A stretch of DNA of 63,792 nucleotides from Myxococcales bacterium (GCA_002731825.1 PCCS01000006.1:1-63792), one strand, 5' to 3'; counted from the first letter of the stretch, positions 1-9,575 are shown. Numbers and translations: made by a program. The notes: generated by a model from the letters alone, not told the origin.

Positions 1-1
1 T

Positions 2-75
<74 letters not shown>

Positions 76-81
76 CTCTTA

Positions 82-113
82 AATCCCCGAATATCTATTC
101 GGGGATTTTTTTT
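82..113 (+). terminator. Rho-independent terminator of tRNA-Asp
   Basis: A perfect stem (AATCCCCGAATA with TATTCGGGGATT, very short loop) is followed by eight to ten T residues on the plus strand. It ends just before the ftsK stop codon. Read on the minus strand the hairpin lacks a T-run, so it mainly serves the tRNA. Confidence 0.9.
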
Positions 114-115
114 GC

Positions 116-2947
116 CTAGATGACAGCGTGTGCTGCTCCTCCATCCCAGCGATTGACCAGTTCATGAATAAGCGCTTTGTTGACTTCTCGCGGCTTTGCT
201 CCACGACTCGGGCCAACGAGTCCGTCCCTCTCCATTTGGTCCACAATGCGAGCGGCTCGGTTGTATCCAAGGGACAATCGACGCTGCAAATGACTGGTAC
301 TGGCGCGACCATCACGCGCAACAACTCGAACAGCCTCTTCGTACATGTCATCCATTTCCACATCGTCATTATCGCCAAGGTCATCTTTCTCATCGTCGGT
401 GAGCAAGACCGATTCATCCAAATAGTCTGGGGCGGCCTGTTCTTTGATAAAGTCCACAACACCACTAATTTCTTCTTCGCTGACAAAGGCCCCATGAACA
501 CGCGTCAGTTTGGAGCTACCAGGCGGCATGAATAGCATGTCGCCTTTCCCGAGTAGATTCTCGGCTCCAATGGTGTTCAAGACGGTTCGCGAATCGATGC
601 CGCTGCTCACTTGAAATGCAATGCGGGTTGGGAAGTTCGCTTTGATGAGCCCAGTGATTACGTCGGTCGATGGCCGCTGTGTGGCCAGAATTAGATGGAT
701 ACCGGCCGCTCGAGCCTTCTGGGCAATTCGGGCAACGCAGAGTTCGACTTCTTTCCCGGCCACCATCATCAGGTCGGCAAACTCGTCTATGACCACGACA
801 AGATATGGCAATTTCTGAGGCGTCTCTTCGATAACCAGCTGATTGGCTCCAGTTGTCTCGTCGGTGACCATACCATGGGCATGTTCGTCTCGTTGCGCTG
901 GCTCAAAGTTTGGATCTAGAGAATTTGCCTTGGCCCGCAATTGCGCAGCTTCCACCTCGGCGAGCTCTTTTTCAACGCGACGGTTATAGCCCTTGAGGTC
1001 ACGAACACCGGCATTCTTCATCAACTCGTACCGGCGTTCCATTTCGTCAACGGCCCATTTAAGGGCCATAGAGGCTTTTTTCGGATCCGTGACCACCGGT
1101 AGAAGTAAGTGGGGTATCCCTTCATAAATACTGAGTTCAAGCATTTTTGGGTCAACCATAATGAACCGACATTCTTCAGGACTGCAGTGATAGAGGAGGC
1201 TCGTAATCATACAATTTACGCCGACCGATTTACCTGAGCCTGTTGTACCAGCAACCAAAAGGTGTGGCATTTTGCTCAGGTCGGTGACCACTGGTTCACC
1301 ATGAATGTTCTTGCCGAGTACCATGGGTAAGCTATTCTTTTTCTGTGTGAACGCTTTGGATCCGATAATTTCTTTGATGTAGACCGTCTCTCGACTTTGA
1401 TTCGGTACTTCGAAACCAACCGCACCTTTCCCAGGAATCGGGGCTACAATTCGGACACGGAATGCCTTCAAGGCCATTGCAAGGTCATCAGATAAGCCTG
1501 CAATCTTGCTGATCCGGACGCCCGGCGCAGGCTCGAATTCATACATTGTGACGACAGGGCCGGGATGAATTTCTGTCACACGACCCTCAATTTTAAATGT
1601 CGCTAATGCTTCAACTAAACGCGTGGCCTGTGCCTGCAGGAATTCAGGGTCAATTTCAACTTGGTCAGAATTATCATAGTCGAGGAAATGAAGCGGTGGC
1701 AGTCGGTACTCTTCGCACTTAAGGCCTTCGGGAAGCGGAATTTCGATCTGCTCCTCTGGGGGCGTCTCTTTGTTACGTCGACGGTTAACAACAGGCTTAC
1801 GCCCATCTGAGACGTTTAAATCTTGGTCGGCCATTTGTGCGGGAGGTTGGGTCGCAGCCGCAGTCCCTAAAATAGTATCACCACGCCCTTCGAACGCCTT
1901 TGCATCCATCGGGTCATCAAATTGAATGCCAACATCGTCAACCTCAAGGACAACGTCATCGGAGGATTGAGCTATGGGTGATTCGCCCATCGTAAAGACA
2001 CCGCTCTCTCGATTTTCATTTGATTTGGAGCGTTTCAAACTGAAGAGAGACCGCTTTTCACCTGTCCCATCGGCGGTTTTTACTTCGGCGGTGGTGCTTG
2101 GGTTTTCGTCTTTTGAGTCTGTGGCGTCAAGCACGTTCCGACGGTCCGTAATCTTAGGCTCCTTCGTCTTGGACCTTTTGGTTTGAGCCTTATCGGTCCT
2201 TGCCGGCGCTTTCGGTTCTCGCGTTCGATTGGACCAGACATCCTGTACATCGACCCATAAACGACCGGGAAAGCGGCGCAATGCGGTCCACATAGTTGTA
2301 GATTTTGAAGCGATCCAACTCCACATAGGCGTGCCGCCTTTGTTAATTAGAGCGACAAGACTAATGCCTGTTGACATGACAAAGGTGAGTGCGAGCACAG
2401 AGTAGATCAGCAAATAGGCGCCAGTCGTGCCAAAAAACGACCGTATGATCTCAGCGCCGTGTGCGCCAATCCAGCCGCCGGGAAGATGGCCAAGAACGGT
2501 TCTTGTTTCCAGCCATAAGTGTGCTGCCATGGCACAGCAGAGGATTAAAGCGGGGTATGCAAGCGCATCGGTCAGCCGAATTCTTAGTTTTCGGCCAGTT
2601 AAAAAGCAAAGACCAGGCAGAACAAAGGTGATGGGCAAGAGAAAGCCTGCCAACCCAAAAATCGCTAAGATGATGTTGGCAACGCTGGCTCCGACTGGCC
2701 CTATCAAGTTATGTGTCCGGCCGGTCGTCGCGGCGGACCCAGTTTTAGCAACGTCTTCTGGATAGAATGAAATCAAAGCCAGAAAAACAGCAAGGCAAGC
2801 GACCGCTATGGCAATGCCGAGCATCTCATTCTTTAATGCTTCAACTTCATGGTCTGCGGCCCGCCGCTTCTGTGCCGCCGGCGCCTTCTTCTTTGTCGCG
2901 GCCCGTTTCTTACGCGGCGTCGGGATAGCTTCGGCTTTTGCCCCCAT
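116..2947 (-). CDS. ftsK: DNA translocase FtsK
   Basis: This encodes the septal DNA pump that clears chromosome ends and helps dimer resolution at division. The 943-residue protein has a Lys/Arg-rich N-terminus, four membrane segments (about residues 43-60, 85-112, 128-147 and 176-198), a long charged linker, and the motor. In the motor a Walker A loop (GTTGSGKS, about 563-572) and a Walker B strand (VVVIDEFADLM, about 715) are visible. The last 70 or so residues form a winged-helix gamma domain of the type that reads polar KOPS sequences. I chose the ATG at 2947 because GGAG lies 8 nt upstream; a longer in-frame TTG start at 3004 has no such site and overlaps the promoter. The gene is monocistronic and divergent from the Trm112-like gene. 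Confidence 0.96.
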   Translation of the reverse strand: MGAKAEAIPTPRKKRAATKKKAPAAQKRRAADHEVEALKNEMLGIAIAVACLAVFLALISFYPEDVAKTGSAATTGRTHNLIGPVGASVANIILAIFGLAGFLLPITFVLPGLCFLTGRKLRIRLTDALAYPALILCCAMAAHLWLETRTVLGHLPGGWIGAHGAEIIRSFFGTTGAYLLIYSVLALTFVMSTGISLVALINKGGTPMWSWIASKSTTMWTALRRFPGRLWVDVQDVWSNRTREPKAPARTDKAQTKRSKTKEPKITDRRNVLDATDSKDENPSTTAEVKTADGTGEKRSLFSLKRSKSNENRESGVFTMGESPIAQSSDDVVLEVDDVGIQFDDPMDAKAFEGRGDTILGTAAATQPPAQMADQDLNVSDGRKPVVNRRRNKETPPEEQIEIPLPEGLKCEEYRLPPLHFLDYDNSDQVEIDPEFLQAQATRLVEALATFKIEGRVTEIHPGPVVTMYEFEPAPGVRISKIAGLSDDLAMALKAFRVRIVAPIPGKGAVGFEVPNQSRETVYIKEIIGSKAFTQKKNSLPMVLGKNIHGEPVVTDLSKMPHLLVAGTTGSGKSVGVNCMITSLLYHCSPEECRFIMVDPKMLELSIYEGIPHLLLPVVTDPKKASMALKWAVDEMERRYELMKNAGVRDLKGYNRRVEKELAEVEAAQLRAKANSLDPNFEPAQRDEHAHGMVTDETTGANQLVIEETPQKLPYLVVVIDEFADLMMVAGKEVELCVARIAQKARAAGIHLILATQRPSTDVITGLIKANFPTRIAFQVSSGIDSRTVLNTIGAENLLGKGDMLFMPPGSSKLTRVHGAFVSEEEISGVVDFIKEQAAPDYLDESVLLTDDEKDDLGDNDDVEMDDMYEEAVRVVARDGRASTSHLQRRLSLGYNRAARIVDQMERDGLVGPSRGAKPREVNKALIHELVNRWDGGAAHAVI

Positions 2948-2973
2948 ATAAACGTCTCCATCTTTGAGAGCTA

Positions 2974-3001
2974 ATTGTAGGATAATGTAGTATTTTGTCA
3001 A
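2974..3001 (-). promoter_or_regulatory. Sigma-70-type promoter of ftsK
   Basis: On the minus strand TTGACA and TACAAT are separated by 16 nt. Transcription would begin about 20 nt before the ATG at 2947, leaving just room for the GGAG ribosome-binding site. This also argues against the upstream TTG start. Confidence 0.75.
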
Positions 3002-3153
3002 CACTGTACGTTTTTACATACTTTGTAGTTGATTGACCCTACCGGAGCCATGTCAGAAAACATCAACGACTTTTAGGTTCGAATGAGCCTTGAAAACTGT
3101 TGAGATGCAGCGCATCGTCTGAAGTATGTGTCTATCTGAATGCAGGAATTAAC

Positions 3154-3408
3154 ATGACCATTGACCCTGATTTCGTATCGATTTTGATCTGCCCTGAGTC
3201 AAACGTGAAGCTAAAGATTGCTGACTCTGCCTTGGTCGATTCGATAAATAAGAAGATTGAAGACGGCCAAATCATGACTCGAAATGGTGATACCTTAACG
3301 CAGAAAGTAGATGCATTATTGATAACCGTCGATGATCGGCGTGCCTTTCAAGTACACGACAATATCCCGAATCTTTTGATGGATGACTCATTCGAGCTGG
3401 CTGAGTAG
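3154..3408 (+). CDS. Trm112-like / UPF0434 family protein
   Basis: A small 84-residue protein starting MTIDPDFVSILICPES, the typical opening of bacterial Trm112-like proteins (YcaR type), and ending with the family's acidic tail after DNIPNLLMDD. Eukaryotic and archaeal Trm112 stabilise methyltransferases; the bacterial role is less clear. Only the first cysteine of the usual metal-binding set is retained, so a zinc site is doubtful. I chose the ATG at 3154 because AGGAA lies 6-7 nt upstream; the frame is open back to a TTG at 3100 without a ribosome-binding site. It is followed by a roadblock-like gene after about 135 nt. Confidence 0.85.
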   Translation: MTIDPDFVSILICPESNVKLKIADSALVDSINKKIEDGQIMTRNGDTLTQKVDALLITVDDRRAFQVHDNIPNLLMDDSFELAE

Positions 3409-3545
3409 CATCCGGTCATTACCATCAGGTCGAACCGATCCGTTAAGTGGCTAAGCCTCATAAAAGCTCAGGATTTTTCCGACAAGTTTTTTGCGCGATG
3501 ACTACATGTAAGCTAATGTCGCACTTGAACGGCGGGAGAATAAGC

Positions 3546-3902
3546 ATGGCAAGCGAAAGACGGCAAACAAGAAGCAGTGACCCATTGGAAGCGGCTGAAC
3601 TATACTTGGCTTCTACGGCAAAAAGAAATGCCCTCAAAGCGCTCACGCTGAGTCATCACGATGGCAGCGTAGTGGCCGGTGCCCCGTCACAATTAAACGT
3701 CGAGGCGATTGCGACACTGGCCACAATTGCAGGCGCTGGAACACATCCTCGGGACGGGTTGGTCAACCTTGTCACTCACGGACACCCGATCACCATCTGT
3801 AATCTAGACATCGAAGGACACCCTCATTATTTGTCTGCCGTTGGTGACGATCCGTCCAAAGTCGAGGATGTCGAGATGGCGTTGAATCGCATTCTGTCCT
3901 AG
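3546..3902 (+). CDS. Roadblock/LC7-like small protein (tentative)
   Basis: The 118-residue protein has the layout of a roadblock/LC7 domain: an N-terminal helix (AAELYLASTAKRNALKALTL), a strand with a DGSVVAG turn, a helix with ALATIAGAG-like content, then strands around NLVTHGHPITICN and a C-terminal helix. Roadblock proteins usually act as regulators or scaffolds of small Ras-like GTPases, and MglA is encoded 7 kb away. The start at 3546 is set by GGGAG 7 nt upstream; the longer frame from a GTG at 3447 lacks a site. Its stop codon shares the palindrome CTAG with the stop of the convergent gene. The family assignment is by eye only. Confidence 0.6.
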   Translation: MASERRQTRSSDPLEAAELYLASTAKRNALKALTLSHHDGSVVAGAPSQLNVEAIATLATIAGAGTHPRDGLVNLVTHGHPITICNLDIEGHPHYLSAVGDDPSKVEDVEMALNRILS

Positions 3903-4531
3903 CGGAAGATAGAGAAATAGATCACAAGGATCTGAAGCATAACGACCCCACCGATGACCAAGGCTGAATAATCAGCTGGAGCGTCTACAGACTCAAGGCG
4001 GGATATGGCATCCCCATCAACACGAGATGATTTTTCATGCGTGGATTCTTGAATTCCTTCGATAATTACATTGGATCGGTCTGCTGGGGCCCGTTGCTCA
4101 TCAAGGCGAGTCTTTTGAATCGGGTCTTGAGTGATGGCCATTTGGCTACCGACTGCCAACGCGGGCTGCTTGGAAAACAAAATTCGAGCAAGCTCATCTA
4201 GAGACGTGTTTTGAAAATTCCCTCTATTCACGTATTGGCATACAGCCTGGTAAGCCTGTTCCATTTCAGGCTCGGTCAAAACAGTTGATGATGCCTGGCC
4301 CGAAGAAATCCAACCCCTCAGGTCATCGATGAAACCAATCCTTAAAGTCTCGGGCATTCGACGCTCTATCTCGATACCAACATCAAGTAACTTTCGATAT
4401 TTCTCTGTCTTCAAGAGATCGTATACTTTAAGAGCCACGGGGACATGTCCCCCTGATTGCCAACGAAGAAGTTGCGCTGATAAAATGGCTGAAAAACTCA
4501 AATTTGAGTTATCACTGATCTCGATCCCCAC
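3899..4531 (-). CDS. Hypothetical protein with C-terminal membrane anchor
   Basis: The 210-residue protein has no domain I recognise. It is mostly helical, with a polar middle part and one hydrophobic segment at the very C-terminus (about residues 188-207, rich in V, I, L and F). This predicts a tail-anchored protein facing the cytoplasm. It starts with GTG directly after the stop of the degenerate HD-GYP gene, so it is translationally coupled to that gene. It probably works with the HEAT-repeat and HD proteins of the same operon. Nothing in the sequence points to an enzyme. Confidence 0.7.
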   Translation of the reverse strand: MGIEISDNSNLSFSAILSAQLLRWQSGGHVPVALKVYDLLKTEKYRKLLDVGIEIERRMPETLRIGFIDDLRGWISSGQASSTVLTEPEMEQAYQAVCQYVNRGNFQNTSLDELARILFSKQPALAVGSQMAITQDPIQKTRLDEQRAPADRSNVIIEGIQESTHEKSSRVDGDAISRLESVDAPADYSALVIGGVVMLQILVIYFSIFR

Positions 4532-6037
4532 TTAAAGACCGCCCTCAGCACCAAAGAAGAATGACGTTATACTGATACCAAAGTTTCGGGCATCATAGGT
4601 GCGCTCGACGGTTCTAAAAAATCGGCCTGAGCGGTTTTTTTCAGCCAAATCAACTATAGCACCACTTTGATTTCGCTGGCCTGACCTGTCGATGAGAGTC
4701 TTGATCTGAGGTCGATTAAAGTGGACTGGATCAGTCGGTAAATTGACAACTAAACCAAGTTCACCTGTATCAAGCTCCACGAGAGTTCCGACGGGATACG
4801 AACCAAGCGCATTTACGAAGAGTGTGGCCAGAAATGGATCGTAGACCTTACCACCATCATCTAAGAGTACTCTCATGGCTTCATCAGGACGCATAGGCGG
4901 TGTTTCGGAATCAGCTGTCGTCAAATCATCATATCGACTTGCCATTCGAACAATGTGGGTCATGAAGTTGGCCCCGATCTCACCATAATATAAACCTTCT
5001 GGTTTAAAGGTCGTCGGGATTTGGCTTTCATAAGCGACGATTAAGCGGCTTATGACCAGTTCATTAAACCCACCAATGCGAACCAAAGCACGGGCCACTT
5101 TAACTCGGAGATCATCCATACTGGGGTCAGTATTGTTTCTGATCCGGTTGATCCCATCCATTGTGAGGGCACGTAACGATTCACTGGACTCACTGAGTGT
5201 CCCAATCAAAGGCCAACCTAAGTCGTGATAAAAGGCTGTCATACCTAAATCGAGTAGAAGCTCTCGGTTCAGGCCAATCCTCTTTCCAAAAGCGATGCTG
5301 AGGATTCCAGTATTGAGCATATGGCTGAATAGGTTGCCCTTATACCCTTCTAGGTGGGTCAGAGCGATGAGTAAATTATGGTAACGAGGATCTAGATCAA
5401 TGAGCTGCAAACACAATCGTTTGATCTTTGGGTATCTCGGTGCCTGACCTTTGCGAAGGTCATTTACAAATTGTCGAAGCATCAAAAGCCCTGATGCGTA
5501 TAGGCCGAGGACATGATGCCTGGGATCGCCCTCACCATATAATCCAACAAAATTCTCGACGGCTCGGTCGCCGACATGGATCGGTTTAAGATCAACGGAC
5601 TTAATGCTGTCTAAGTCCCCTCTCAGAACACGTACGAAAGCATCGAGTAGAGCGCGGAGGTCAACAGATGAAGGCACACCCGAAAAAGCAATCTCTGCGA
5701 TATCGAGATACTCGTATATCTTTCTCAGATATCCCGTGTTCTGAAAAGTTGAGTAGTCGAGTTGTAAAAGGCGACCGTTAATGAAGAAATTACCATCGAG
5801 TAGTGCGACTTCAACCTTGTCCAGCCCACCAGAAAAACACTGCGCTAATGTATCCGACATTTGCTCAAGTGGTCGATTGAGCGCTTCATTTTCTAGGTCA
5901 TGCATTGCGGCGGAACGCATTAAAACAAAGAGGTAATTGACTAGTTTCCTGGAGATTTCAATTCGCTCGTGGTCCAGGCCTTCACTCAGTTGAGTCAGAA
6001 AGTCTAGGGCGCCTACATCACGACTAAAATCAGACAT
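4532..6037 (-). CDS. Degenerate HD-GYP domain protein
   Basis: A 501-residue protein with an HD-type fold in its middle: SHMLNTGILSIAFGKRIGL is followed by FYHDLGWPLIG, which holds the His-Asp pair at about residues 270-271. The C-terminal part (DEAMRVL, then YPVGTLVELDTGELGLVV) matches the end of HD-GYP proteins, which hydrolyse cyclic di-GMP. The signature that should read HHE...DG.GYP is replaced by YESQIP...KPEGLYYG, so key metal ligands are missing and a binding or scaffold role is more likely. It overlaps the upstream HEAT-repeat gene by 8 nt and abuts the downstream tail-anchored gene. No membrane segment is seen. Confidence 0.75.
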   Translation of the reverse strand: MSDFSRDVGALDFLTQLSEGLDHERIEISRKLVNYLFVLMRSAAMHDLENEALNRPLEQMSDTLAQCFSGGLDKVEVALLDGNFFINGRLLQLDYSTFQNTGYLRKIYEYLDIAEIAFSGVPSSVDLRALLDAFVRVLRGDLDSIKSVDLKPIHVGDRAVENFVGLYGEGDPRHHVLGLYASGLLMLRQFVNDLRKGQAPRYPKIKRLCLQLIDLDPRYHNLLIALTHLEGYKGNLFSHMLNTGILSIAFGKRIGLNRELLLDLGMTAFYHDLGWPLIGTLSESSESLRALTMDGINRIRNNTDPSMDDLRVKVARALVRIGGFNELVISRLIVAYESQIPTTFKPEGLYYGEIGANFMTHIVRMASRYDDLTTADSETPPMRPDEAMRVLLDDGGKVYDPFLATLFVNALGSYPVGTLVELDTGELGLVVNLPTDPVHFNRPQIKTLIDRSGQRNQSGAIVDLAEKNRSGRFFRTVERTYDARNFGISITSFFFGAEGGL

Positions 6038-7910
6038 TCAAGACTCCAGTCTGAGTCACTAACTGGCCATGATAGAAGAGTTCATAAAGCTGGCGCGTCC
6101 GCTCATCTCGATCGCATTGCATATGCTGAACAGCCCAAGCCGCCCCTTCGGCTGCCAAGGGGTATTTAAGGCGCCTTTTGACTTCCTTTTCAAGGGATGA
6201 CAAGCCGTCTTGATAGACTCGGATGCCAATGGCAACAGCAGCACAATGTCTGAGGGCATCTTGTCCCTTTGTCGACAGCAGTGCATTTGCTTTAAACTGG
6301 TCTAACCAAAATTCAGGTGTCCCACCTGTGAGAGCTGCAGCAGCAAAAAAACGACGTTTCTCGTCGAGTTCAAAATCACCGAAATTCTTCTGATTAATGC
6401 ACGCGACAATCCGTTCGTGAACGCTCTGTTTCTGACATCGTGCCAACAAATGCAATGCACGCGACCGAATGGGTTTAGATTTATCAGTCAGCATACGGAT
6501 GAGTGCCGTATGGAATGAGTCGACCCGGCTGGCTGGCAGGTTAGTTAAAGCCTCCAAACGGACAGATGGGTCCGGATTACCTAGAGCAACTTCGATTGCA
6601 TATTTAAGTTCATCAGGATCAACGGCTTTCTTCAAAAGCCTAAATATTTCATGGGCATGCTGGCGGTTTGCGGTTTTTAACAAATCCGCGATAGGCCGCT
6701 CTTGCCCGCTCAATTTCTCTGCGACTAATTGCCAAAGAAGATCCCGAGTCGCTGGTTCATCAATCCGCCCGGCCACCCGAGCAATGTGAGACGCTGCCCG
6801 CTTAGATAGCAATTGACAAATCCCAATTACAGACGGCCGATATGAAAAGTCTGGTTGTCGCAAACCCAATGTAATCCGGTCGATAAAAGGCTGGGCGGAC
6901 CAATGGTCAACAATGTGTTCTATCGCCAGCACATTCTCACGAATAACCTGGTTTTCTGGCCCGTTGAGGCGCCGAATGGTTCTAAGTAAGCGCTCCAATT
7001 CACCAATGGCCCCGTTTTCAAGTAGCAGGTCGGCAATGCGATCGAATAATTCCGTTATCCGCCCGCGACGCGCTTCTTCACTCACCTCTTGAATCAGATG
7101 CACTTTGAACAGAATTTCGATGAACTTCTCTAGTTTTTCCCGTGCCGTCGTGTGAACTGTTCTCTGGAGTCGCCTAAACTCTGTTGAGTCCATTTCAAAA
7201 ATGACTTCGCTAAACTCGACCAGGTCTGCATCGGTTACAGATATACCACTCAGGTTTACCCGTTTGAGGCGCCTAGACGCACCATCAGCTGCGAGGCTAT
7301 CGGGCTTTTCAGCTTGAAATCGCCCCTTGGCTCGCACCCGTTCAATCACACCTGCGACCGTGTATGTATTACTGTCATCCTCTCGAATGTCTTCTGCAAA
7401 GTTATCAAGAACCGAATACTTAAGACCCTGGAAATGTTCGGACCAAAGTAAGGTGACCATGTCATCCTCGAACAAACCGGGTTGGTCCCAATCCGTGAGT
7501 AAAATCTGAACAAATCGAAAGAGTTCATCGGCCGTAATTTGCGGAAGAAAACACAAGCGCCGAACGCCATCGAGATAAAGCGTGTAGATGAAATTCCGTT
7601 CTGGACTCGGATTTTCTAAAACGGCGTCTTCATGAACAGTGAGATCATATGGACGAACAATTATCTCAAGTTGACCGGTGATGGAAATCGCGTCTTGAAA
7701 AGCGATGTAAGTATTCTGGAGGAAGCGTTCGATCGACTGATGTTCGAGACCATAAAGGCTCACGTTCTTAATGAGCTTTTCAAGAGCGTTGAATGCGTCT
7801 TTCGCCTGATCGAGCTGTTTTTGTTGCTCCGGGTCTCTATGCGCGTCAACCGTCTCTTCGAGAAAGCCGAGAAGTCCGCCACTTTTGCCTGTTTCAAGTC
7901 CGTCGGTCAT
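6030..7910 (-). CDS. HEAT-repeat protein, first gene of HD operon
   Basis: This is a protein of about 626 residues, largely alpha-helical. The C-terminal third shows HEAT-like repeats (VRLEALTNLPASRV, PIRSRALHLLARCQ and similar), usually protein-binding surfaces. The first 150 residues share a style with the downstream HD-GYP protein (a helix, then a strand containing LTVHEDAVLE), suggesting a common N-terminal module. The start is uncertain. ATG at 7910 has GGA 8 nt upstream and is used here; ATG at 7919 is in frame but has a poorly spaced site; the frame stays open to a TTG at 7964. The 3' end overlaps the next gene by 8 nt. Confidence 0.75.
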   Translation of the reverse strand: MTDGLETGKSGGLLGFLEETVDAHRDPEQQKQLDQAKDAFNALEKLIKNVSLYGLEHQSIERFLQNTYIAFQDAISITGQLEIIVRPYDLTVHEDAVLENPSPERNFIYTLYLDGVRRLCFLPQITADELFRFVQILLTDWDQPGLFEDDMVTLLWSEHFQGLKYSVLDNFAEDIREDDSNTYTVAGVIERVRAKGRFQAEKPDSLAADGASRRLKRVNLSGISVTDADLVEFSEVIFEMDSTEFRRLQRTVHTTAREKLEKFIEILFKVHLIQEVSEEARRGRITELFDRIADLLLENGAIGELERLLRTIRRLNGPENQVIRENVLAIEHIVDHWSAQPFIDRITLGLRQPDFSYRPSVIGICQLLSKRAASHIARVAGRIDEPATRDLLWQLVAEKLSGQERPIADLLKTANRQHAHEIFRLLKKAVDPDELKYAIEVALGNPDPSVRLEALTNLPASRVDSFHTALIRMLTDKSKPIRSRALHLLARCQKQSVHERIVACINQKNFGDFELDEKRRFFAAAALTGGTPEFWLDQFKANALLSTKGQDALRHCAAVAIGIRVYQDGLSSLEKEVKRRLKYPLAAEGAAWAVQHMQCDRDERTRQLYELFYHGQLVTQTGVLNV

Positions 7911-8037
7911 TTTTTTCATCCAACCCAGTATTTGGATCAAATACGATCCGCACACTGGGGTCAATGCAACACCGAACTAAATGCCTTTTGATTTTAAAAA
8001 GGAGGGCTTCGCAGCCGACATTCAAGGCATCAACCGA

Positions 8038-8922
8038 TTAGCTGGCATCAGCTAATTTATCTAGGAATGCCTCGGCCCACGGGTGGTCGGTCGGTCGGTC
8101 AGGCTCAAAATGAGACGCCGTGAGCAGCTGTTTCTTTGCGGTCTCCCTCAGCGCATGGGATGAGCGTGCACGAACGGCCTGTCCGAACTTCTGAAGAAAG
8201 CCGCCCAACTTAGTCAACTCTTCGGTGTCACCATTCTGAGCGGAAACTGTGAGTTCCGCCAGGACACGACTTAAGTCGCCGGATGCCTCCAACATCATGC
8301 GTCGGCGATTAAACACCTTTTCCTGGAGCATCTCTACCGTTCCCTCAAGGTCCATTTTGGCGGGTGCTGGCTGACTTGGATCCCAGGGCCGAATCTCATT
8401 ATCAGCCACGACGTCTCGCACGTCTTTGAGCATCAAAGTTTTGGCTTTTTGAAACTCGGTTTCATCCAATCCCAGGTCATCTGCATAGCGAGAAAAAAGA
8501 GAGTCGACGGCATGTTCGAAAGCAATGTCGGCACCTGTACCAAGTCCTTCTAAAACAAGTCTTTCAATGGCTTGGCCAAGGGACGACGTCTTTTCTTCTT
8601 CGACGAGCAGCTCAGGGCTGATCGACCCTTTGGCATCGCGCGGCAGAGCATTCAATGCGCTCCTGAGATCACGGGCCTTTTCGCTCTTTTCAAGCTCACT
8701 TTGATTTGACTTTGCCTTGAGGCCTTTCATAGTCTCCACGGGGTCTTTGTCCCTAGATGCACGCCCAAGACTTACATCATCGTCTCGCTTGGCGTTAAGT
8801 GCCTGACGTTGCACAGTGGCAAGAGACCCTGCAGACCCGGTTAATTTCGGAACGACATAAGCGCCTGGATTTGCAATTCGGATCAAAGATGTACCCTCCG
8901 TGATTGTGGATACGAAACTCAT
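8038..8922 (-). CDS. Hypothetical helical protein, 294 aa
   Basis: I do not recognise this family. The protein is soluble, rich in charged residues and predicted mostly helical. A low-complexity Lys/Asp/Glu stretch (about residues 45-110) precedes a compact C-terminal half with regularly spaced Leu. A loose resemblance to type III secretion gatekeepers was considered but not supported by any specific motif. It starts with ATG at 8922, 130 nt after the TPR gene. It is transcribed in the same direction as its neighbours but separated by a probable terminator, so it may be its own unit. Confidence 0.65.
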   Translation of the reverse strand: MSFVSTITEGTSLIRIANPGAYVVPKLTGSAGSLATVQRQALNAKRDDDVSLGRASRDKDPVETMKGLKAKSNQSELEKSEKARDLRSALNALPRDAKGSISPELLVEEEKTSSLGQAIERLVLEGLGTGADIAFEHAVDSLFSRYADDLGLDETEFQKAKTLMLKDVRDVVADNEIRPWDPSQPAPAKMDLEGTVEMLQEKVFNRRRMMLEASGDLSRVLAELTVSAQNGDTEELTKLGGFLQKFGQAVRARSSHALRETAKKQLLTASHFEPDRPTDHPWAEAFLDKLADAS

Positions 8923-9018
8923 ATCCGGTCTTCAACCAGTACATCGTCAAAAAGCACCAAATCTTGAAGGCCAATCTACGCGCTTATATGGAATAATCTG
9001 TCAGCAGTTCAGATAATT

Positions 9019-9058
9019 AAAAAAGACGCCTGATTATAATGCGAACCCTTTTTCAGGC
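9019..9058 (-). terminator. Probable terminator after the mglBA-TPR operon
   Basis: On the minus strand a GCCTGA/TCAGGC stem with a 19-nt loop is followed by GTC and six T residues. It overlaps the stop codon of the TPR gene. The stem is short, so efficiency is uncertain. Confidence 0.5.
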
Positions 9059-9529
9059 ATCCAGTGAGTAGCACCAAGCCGCCTTTGTTTCAGGACGATC
9101 GGGTTCAATTTTTATGGCGCTTTTGACAAGCAACCTTGCTGTTTCACGATCGCCAAGGTCTGCACTCACATATGCGAGTTCAATCAAAGCTAACGGGCGC
9201 TGACGAATGGCTTCGACCGCCGTCATTAAGTAAGCAACAGCACGATTGGGTTGGCCTAGACGCCGCAAAAGATGTCCCATGAGATAGGCATAGCGTGGTT
9301 CGCGAGAACACGTTTCGTTGGCTTTGATTAAATGTGCGAATGCAAGACCTGTCTGGCCACGTTCTAAATGGATCTCAGCCAGTCGAAATTGGGCAAATTC
9401 CCATTGCCAATCGATAGAGGTCGAGATCGCCAACGTCTTTCTGTAGGCAAATACCGCTCGGCGCGGTCGACCCGCTTGAATGTGCCGTTCGGCCACTTCA
9501 AGCAACTGGTTCATTCGTTCCTGTCGCAT
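9053..9529 (-). CDS. TPR-repeat protein (158 aa)
   Basis: A small protein built from about four tetratricopeptide repeats (for example the segments RPRRAVFAYRKTLAIS, RGQTGLAFAHLIKA, LGQPNRAVAYLMTAVEA and LGDRETARLLVKSAIKIEP). TPR arrays bind partner proteins. There is no signal peptide or membrane segment, so it is cytoplasmic. It is the last gene of the mglB-mglA-coiled coil-TPR run, 46 nt after the coiled-coil gene, which suggests an adaptor connected to the MglA GTPase or its membrane partner. That link is inferred from position only. Confidence 0.8.
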   Translation of the reverse strand: MRQERMNQLLEVAERHIQAGRPRRAVFAYRKTLAISTSIDWQWEFAQFRLAEIHLERGQTGLAFAHLIKANETCSREPRYAYLMGHLLRRLGQPNRAVAYLMTAVEAIRQRPLALIELAYVSADLGDRETARLLVKSAIKIEPDRPETKAAWCYSLDA

Positions 9530-9575
9530 AGGCAGACAGTGTAAACTGAGTTGTAGAATCGATCGAATTTAGGGC

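Noticed and set aside
8038-8922. Type III secretion gatekeeper (YopN/HrpJ-like) assignment for the 294-residue protein
   Set aside because: Only general helical character is similar; no secretion genes are nearby and no specific motif was found.
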